From the NCBI GenBank assembly GCA_024224995.1, contig JAAENB010001020.1:1-7558 (forward strand): a stretch of 7,558 bases of DNA. Direction: 5' to 3'. A program made the translations under genes and the position numbers. Origin of the DNA: a bacterium (GTDB lineage Bacteria; Spirochaetota; UBA4802; UBA5550). Numbering within the stretch: the first letter of the stretch is position 1; every line of letters starts with the position of its first letter. Below are positions 5,762-7,558 of this stretch, in pieces. The notes beneath the pieces were generated by a model that was not told the DNA's origin, searched no databases, and worked only from the letters and a program-made list of their open reading frames with translations.

Positions 5762-7184
5762 ATGTTTTGAATTTTCTTCTTACGGCAAAACCGGATTGTA
5801 CAATCAGTGCTGCCATTAATGCTGTTTTCAGTTTCAGGACTAAAATAAAATAGCCTAAATTATCTTTTAGCTCCGGCTGTTTTACCAGCAAAGTATCATA
5901 GAAATTATATTCAAATGCTTTTTTTAATGGGTTATCTAATTCTATTATTCCGTTGTATAAAAAAGTTATGCCGGTGAATATAAAAAAAACTGCCGCCGCG
6001 CAAAAAAGCGGGCGGAACCAGCTCATTCCGTAGTTGGAAGTTAGTTTGTAGAGCTTTTCCCATGAGGGGATGTATTGCGTTTGCTGTTTTTGTTTTGTTC
6101 TTAACTCGTTGTAGTGAAAGGCGTCTGCCAGCTGGAAGTTTTTTTTGGACAGGTATTTGTCTTTTAGCTGCCGGTAGAGTTCTTCAATCTTTTTTATATC
6201 TTTCGATTGAATCTCATCGTAAAGGATTTTTTTATCGGCCCAGGCGGCGTTGATGAATTCAAAGCAGGACATGTCTGAGGATAAAAAAGAATATTTGCTT
6301 AGATTGGAATTTATGAGGTAAATTTTTCCGGAAAAGGTGTTGTTTGAGAAGTCGAGCCATGCGTTGGCGGTGCAGGTGATATCCCTGAACTCGATCTTGT
6401 TGTTTATGGTCATGTAGTCGAAGTTTGTTTCTTCAGCGAATTCTACTTGAGAGAAAGAAGCCAGCCCATTGATTGTTGCTTGCGTGAAGAGGGCAGGGCC
6501 TTTGAATTTGTTATTATCAAATTTGATTGTTTTATCAATTTTGATTTCGGTAAAGTTGGCCTTTTGTTCGAAATCAGAATCATAAAAAGAAACCTTCCCG
6601 GAGAATTGACTCTCAGTAAAATCAGCCTCCCCGAAGAATTGACTCTGTATAAAAGAAGCCTTCCCGGAGAATTGACTCAGTATAAAAGAAACCTTCCCGG
6701 AGAATTGACTCAGTATAAAAGAAGTCTCCCCGGAGAATTGACTCTGTACAAAAGAAGCCACCCCGGAAAATTGACTCATACTGAAATCAGCCTCCCCGAA
6801 GAATTGACTCCCATAAAAAGAAGCCTCCCCGGAGAATTGACTCCCGGCAAAATTAATATTTTTTTGGAATGTTGCATTGCTGAGAAAAAAATCAGAAAAT
6901 ATCCACCCATTACAATTGATCTCTTTCTCTACCTGGATATCTTCCAATTCAATTGTATCCAAAACAACCGCGTATTCATTCTCATTTATAGTAATATCAT
7001 CTTTAAGAAAATAATCAATAGCATTATCTTTTATTATATTGTATATTAGGTATTTCTCATCTGAAAACATTCTAAAAGGCAAACTATCAACATATACATA
7101 AATACGTTCCTCATCCACAAACTCCGGCACATCCTTTCCCATCTCTTCAATAACGTCTTCATATCGATATATTTTTTCTTCCAT
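5760..7184 (-). CDS. Pentapeptide-like 11-residue-repeat solenoid protein with two C-terminal membrane segments
   Basis: The 474-residue product has no signal peptide. Residues 1-100 are acidic and unrecognised. From about 104 to 292 the chain is built of 11-residue units with Phe alternating every six and five residues (consensus SQFSGxxSFxx), the pattern of Pentapeptide_3-type proteins expected to form a right-handed beta-helix. Units at 115-202 are nearly identical (eight copies); flanking units (104-114, 203-268, 282-292) are degenerate. A helical, charged segment (about 325-380, with YRQLKDKY and AFHYNELRTKQ) follows and resembles the linker conserved in many membrane-bound pentapeptide proteins. 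Two hydrophobic segments (about 390-411 and 443-465) end the protein, with RRKFKT as a positively charged tail. The likely picture is a solenoid held at the inner membrane; the orientation is unknown and no enzyme motif is visible. It converges with the protease gene and has its own promoter. Confidence 0.9.
   Translation of the reverse strand: MEEKIYRYEDVIEEMGKDVPEFVDEERIYVYVDSLPFRMFSDEKYLIYNIIKDNAIDYFLKDDITINENEYAVVLDTIELEDIQVEKEINCNGWIFSDFFLSNATFQKNINFAGSQFSGEASFYGSQFFGEADFSMSQFSGVASFVQSQFSGETSFILSQFSGKVSFILSQFSGKASFIQSQFFGEADFTESQFSGKVSFYDSDFEQKANFTEIKIDKTIKFDNNKFKGPALFTQATINGLASFSQVEFAEETNFDYMTINNKIEFRDITCTANAWLDFSNNTFSGKIYLINSNLSKYSFLSSDMSCFEFINAAWADKKILYDEIQSKDIKKIEELYRQLKDKYLSKKNFQLADAFHYNELRTKQKQQTQYIPSWEKLYKLTSNYGMSWFRPLFCAAAVFFIFTGITFLYNGIIELDNPLKKAFEYNFYDTLLVKQPELKDNLGYFILVLKLKTALMAALIVQSGFAVRRKFKT
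6579..6842 (-). repeat. Eight tandem 33-bp coding units
   Basis: These bases encode residues 115-202 of the solenoid protein as eight in-frame 33-bp units. Two stretches of 32 bases (6659-6690 and 6692-6723) are identical at a distance of 33. The unit with FFGEADF instead of FSGxxSF occurs twice (residues 126-136 and 181-191), and 27 bases of it are identical (6619-6645 and 6784-6810) at a distance of 165 bases, five units. This is the mark of recent duplication by slippage or unequal recombination. Changes in copy number would keep the reading frame. Confidence 0.9.
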
Positions 7185-7188
7185 AGTG

Positions 7189-7195
7189 CCTCCTT
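7189..7195 (-). promoter_or_regulatory. Ribosome binding site of the solenoid gene
   Basis: On the minus strand AAGGAGG lies 4 bases before the ATG at 7182-7184. The motif is strong and the spacing slightly short; no other in-frame start nearby has a better site. Confidence 0.75.
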
Positions 7196-7209
7196 AATAA
7201 ACAGGATAA

Positions 7210-7239
7210 ATAATACAATGAGGATGGTATAAAAATCAA
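7210..7239 (-). promoter_or_regulatory. Probable promoter of the solenoid gene
   Basis: On the minus strand TTGATT (7234-7239) and TATTAT (7210-7215) are separated by 18 bases, fair sigma70-type elements. Transcription would start near 7203, leaving a leader of about 18 bases. A small inverted repeat CACTA-TTT-TAGTG (7240-7252) abuts the -35 on its upstream side and could bind a regulator. Confidence 0.5.
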
Positions 7240-7280
7240 CACTATTTTAGTGGAGGAGTTATTTTCGCGTTTGTGGGGGA

Positions 7281-7298
7281 TGTTGTCCCGGGTCAACA
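7281..7298. repeat. Interrupted palindrome TGTTG-T-CCCGGG-T-CAACA
   Basis: Arms TGTTG and CAACA flank the self-complementary CCCGGG, with one symmetric T-T mismatch on either side. It is the first of a chain of palindromes that fills the gene-free end of the window. Confidence 0.5.
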
Positions 7299-7331
7299 CC
7301 ACAGAGGGGGAGCCCCAAATAAACACCGTGA

Positions 7332-7351
7332 GGGCACGGCACGCCGTGCCC
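7332..7351. repeat. GC-rich palindrome GGGCACGGC-AC-GCCGTGCCC
   Basis: Nine-base arms are perfectly complementary around an AC centre. Elements with this GGGCACGGC...GCCGTGCCC shape occur as dispersed intergenic repeats in many environmental bacteria; that link is from memory. No T-run follows on either strand. Confidence 0.6.
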
Positions 7352-7366
7352 GTACACGTACCGAAT

Positions 7367-7390
7367 CCCCTCGCAGGGGTAACACCCCTG
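7367..7390. repeat. Two overlapping, mutually exclusive hairpins
   Basis: CCCCT (7367-7371) can pair with AGGGG (7375-7379), while CAGGGGT (7374-7380) can instead pair with ACCCCTG (7384-7390). The middle arm is shared, so only one stem can form. It lies upstream of the predicted promoter of the minus-strand gene and would therefore not be in its transcript. Confidence 0.45.
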
Positions 7391-7391
7391 A

Positions 7392-7424
7392 CAGAAACCG
7401 ATCCTTTTCTATAAACAGTTTCTG
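7392..7424. repeat. Inverted repeat CAGAAAC ... GTTTCTG
   Basis: Seven-base arms (7392-7398 and 7418-7424) are perfectly complementary around a 19-base AT-rich loop. No function can be assigned. Confidence 0.35.
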
Positions 7425-7434
7425 ACCTATTTTT

Positions 7435-7473
7435 CCCGGCCATCTGGTCCCTGAGCGGCGCCGAAGGGCCGGG
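7435..7473. repeat. Hairpin carrying a GGTCCCTGAGC...CGAAGGGCC element
   Basis: CCCGGCC (7435-7441) and GGCCGGG (7467-7473) form a seven-base outer stem. The segment 7446-7470 inside it, GGTCCCTGAGC then GGCGC then CGAAGGGCC, resembles the CTGAGC...CGAAGGG palindromic repeat seen scattered in many bacterial genomes. The relation is recalled, not searched. Confidence 0.5.
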
Positions 7474-7486
7474 TCCGCACTCTCAT

Positions 7487-7533
7487 GAAACTCTTTTTAA
7501 AGAGGGCTAGTTTCCCCGGGATTTTGCCCGAGG
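7487..7533. repeat. Two adjoining hairpins at the window end
   Basis: GAAACTCTTT (7487-7496) pairs with AAAGAG (7499-7504) and, past a six-base bulge, with TTTC (7511-7514). Directly after it CCCCGGG (7514-7520) pairs with CCCGAGG (7527-7533) with one C-A mismatch and an ATTTTG loop. A short T-stretch (7538-7541) follows. They could be the end of a repeat element or of a transcript; no gene is visible between 7260 and 7558. Confidence 0.35.
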
Positions 7534-7558
7534 TCTGTTTTAAGACGTAGCAGTGCAA

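Noticed and set aside
6579..6842. Regular 33-bp repeats as a CRISPR array
   Set aside because: The units abut without unique spacers and lie inside a long coding frame with a conserved 11-residue pattern.
6447..7049. 200-codon plus-strand open frame with PGELTLYKRS-type repeats
   Set aside because: It is the antisense reading of the 33-bp units of the minus-strand solenoid gene. Because 33 is divisible by three, a frame without stops in one unit stays open through the array. It has no ribosome binding site and no plausible protein ends.
7159..7443. 94-codon minus-strand open frame upstream of and overlapping the solenoid start
   Set aside because: It runs through palindromic repeats, the predicted promoter and the ribosome binding site of the solenoid gene, and its protein has no recognisable pattern.
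7440..7558. tRNA or small structured RNA at the right edge
   Set aside because: Several stems fold, but there is no cloverleaf, no T-loop motif and no CCA-compatible acceptor pairing.

Overview
The window reads as chromosomal DNA of a Gram-negative, diderm environmental bacterium. A complete TonB-dependent outer-membrane receptor requires an outer membrane, and two predicted lipoproteins and a receptor with a signal peptide point to an exported-protein locus. The Ig-like plus chitobiase C-terminal repeat architecture, the asparagine just before the lipobox cysteine of the protease, and the 11-residue pentapeptide-like repeats are all common in spirochaetes, but also occur in other large-genome anaerobes such as Aminicenantes-like bacteria. 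I lean weakly to a spirochaete; no rRNA or housekeeping gene is present to settle it.

Layout, left to right: an AT-rich leader without a firm gene (1-284); a modular lipoprotein (298-1698) with one atrophied Ig-like domain, two chitobiase-type repeats and an unrecognised C-terminal domain; a 262-base gap holding a perfect hairpin, then a near-consensus sigma70-type promoter whose -35 and -10 each lie in or at the edge of a perfect inverted repeat; a TonB-dependent receptor (1961-4153); a 371-base gap with what looks like the scrap of an IS66-type transposase and several CCGG-type hairpins; a lipoprotein metzincin protease with three C-terminal DUF5648-type repeats (4525-5724); a short convergent gap with a hairpin that overlaps the next stop codon; and, on the minus strand, a pentapeptide-like solenoid protein with two C-terminal membrane segments (5760-7184), encoded in part by eight almost identical 33-bp units. 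The last ~300 bases hold no gene but a string of palindromes typical of dispersed intergenic repeats.

The three plus-strand genes are each separately spaced with their own ribosome binding sites, so they are probably not one operon, but all encode envelope proteins: a surface/periplasmic lipoprotein with adhesion- or carbohydrate-binding-like modules, an uptake receptor, and a secreted or anchored protease. A role in scavenging extracellular polymers or peptides is a reasonable inference, not something the sequence proves. The convergent solenoid protein appears to be an independent unit. I found no CRISPR array, rRNA, tRNA or recognisable riboswitch, and no clear evidence of a complete new multi-gene system. 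The most unusual items are the 33-bp repeat expansion in the solenoid gene, the double-palindrome promoter of the receptor and the orphan C-terminal domain of the first lipoprotein.
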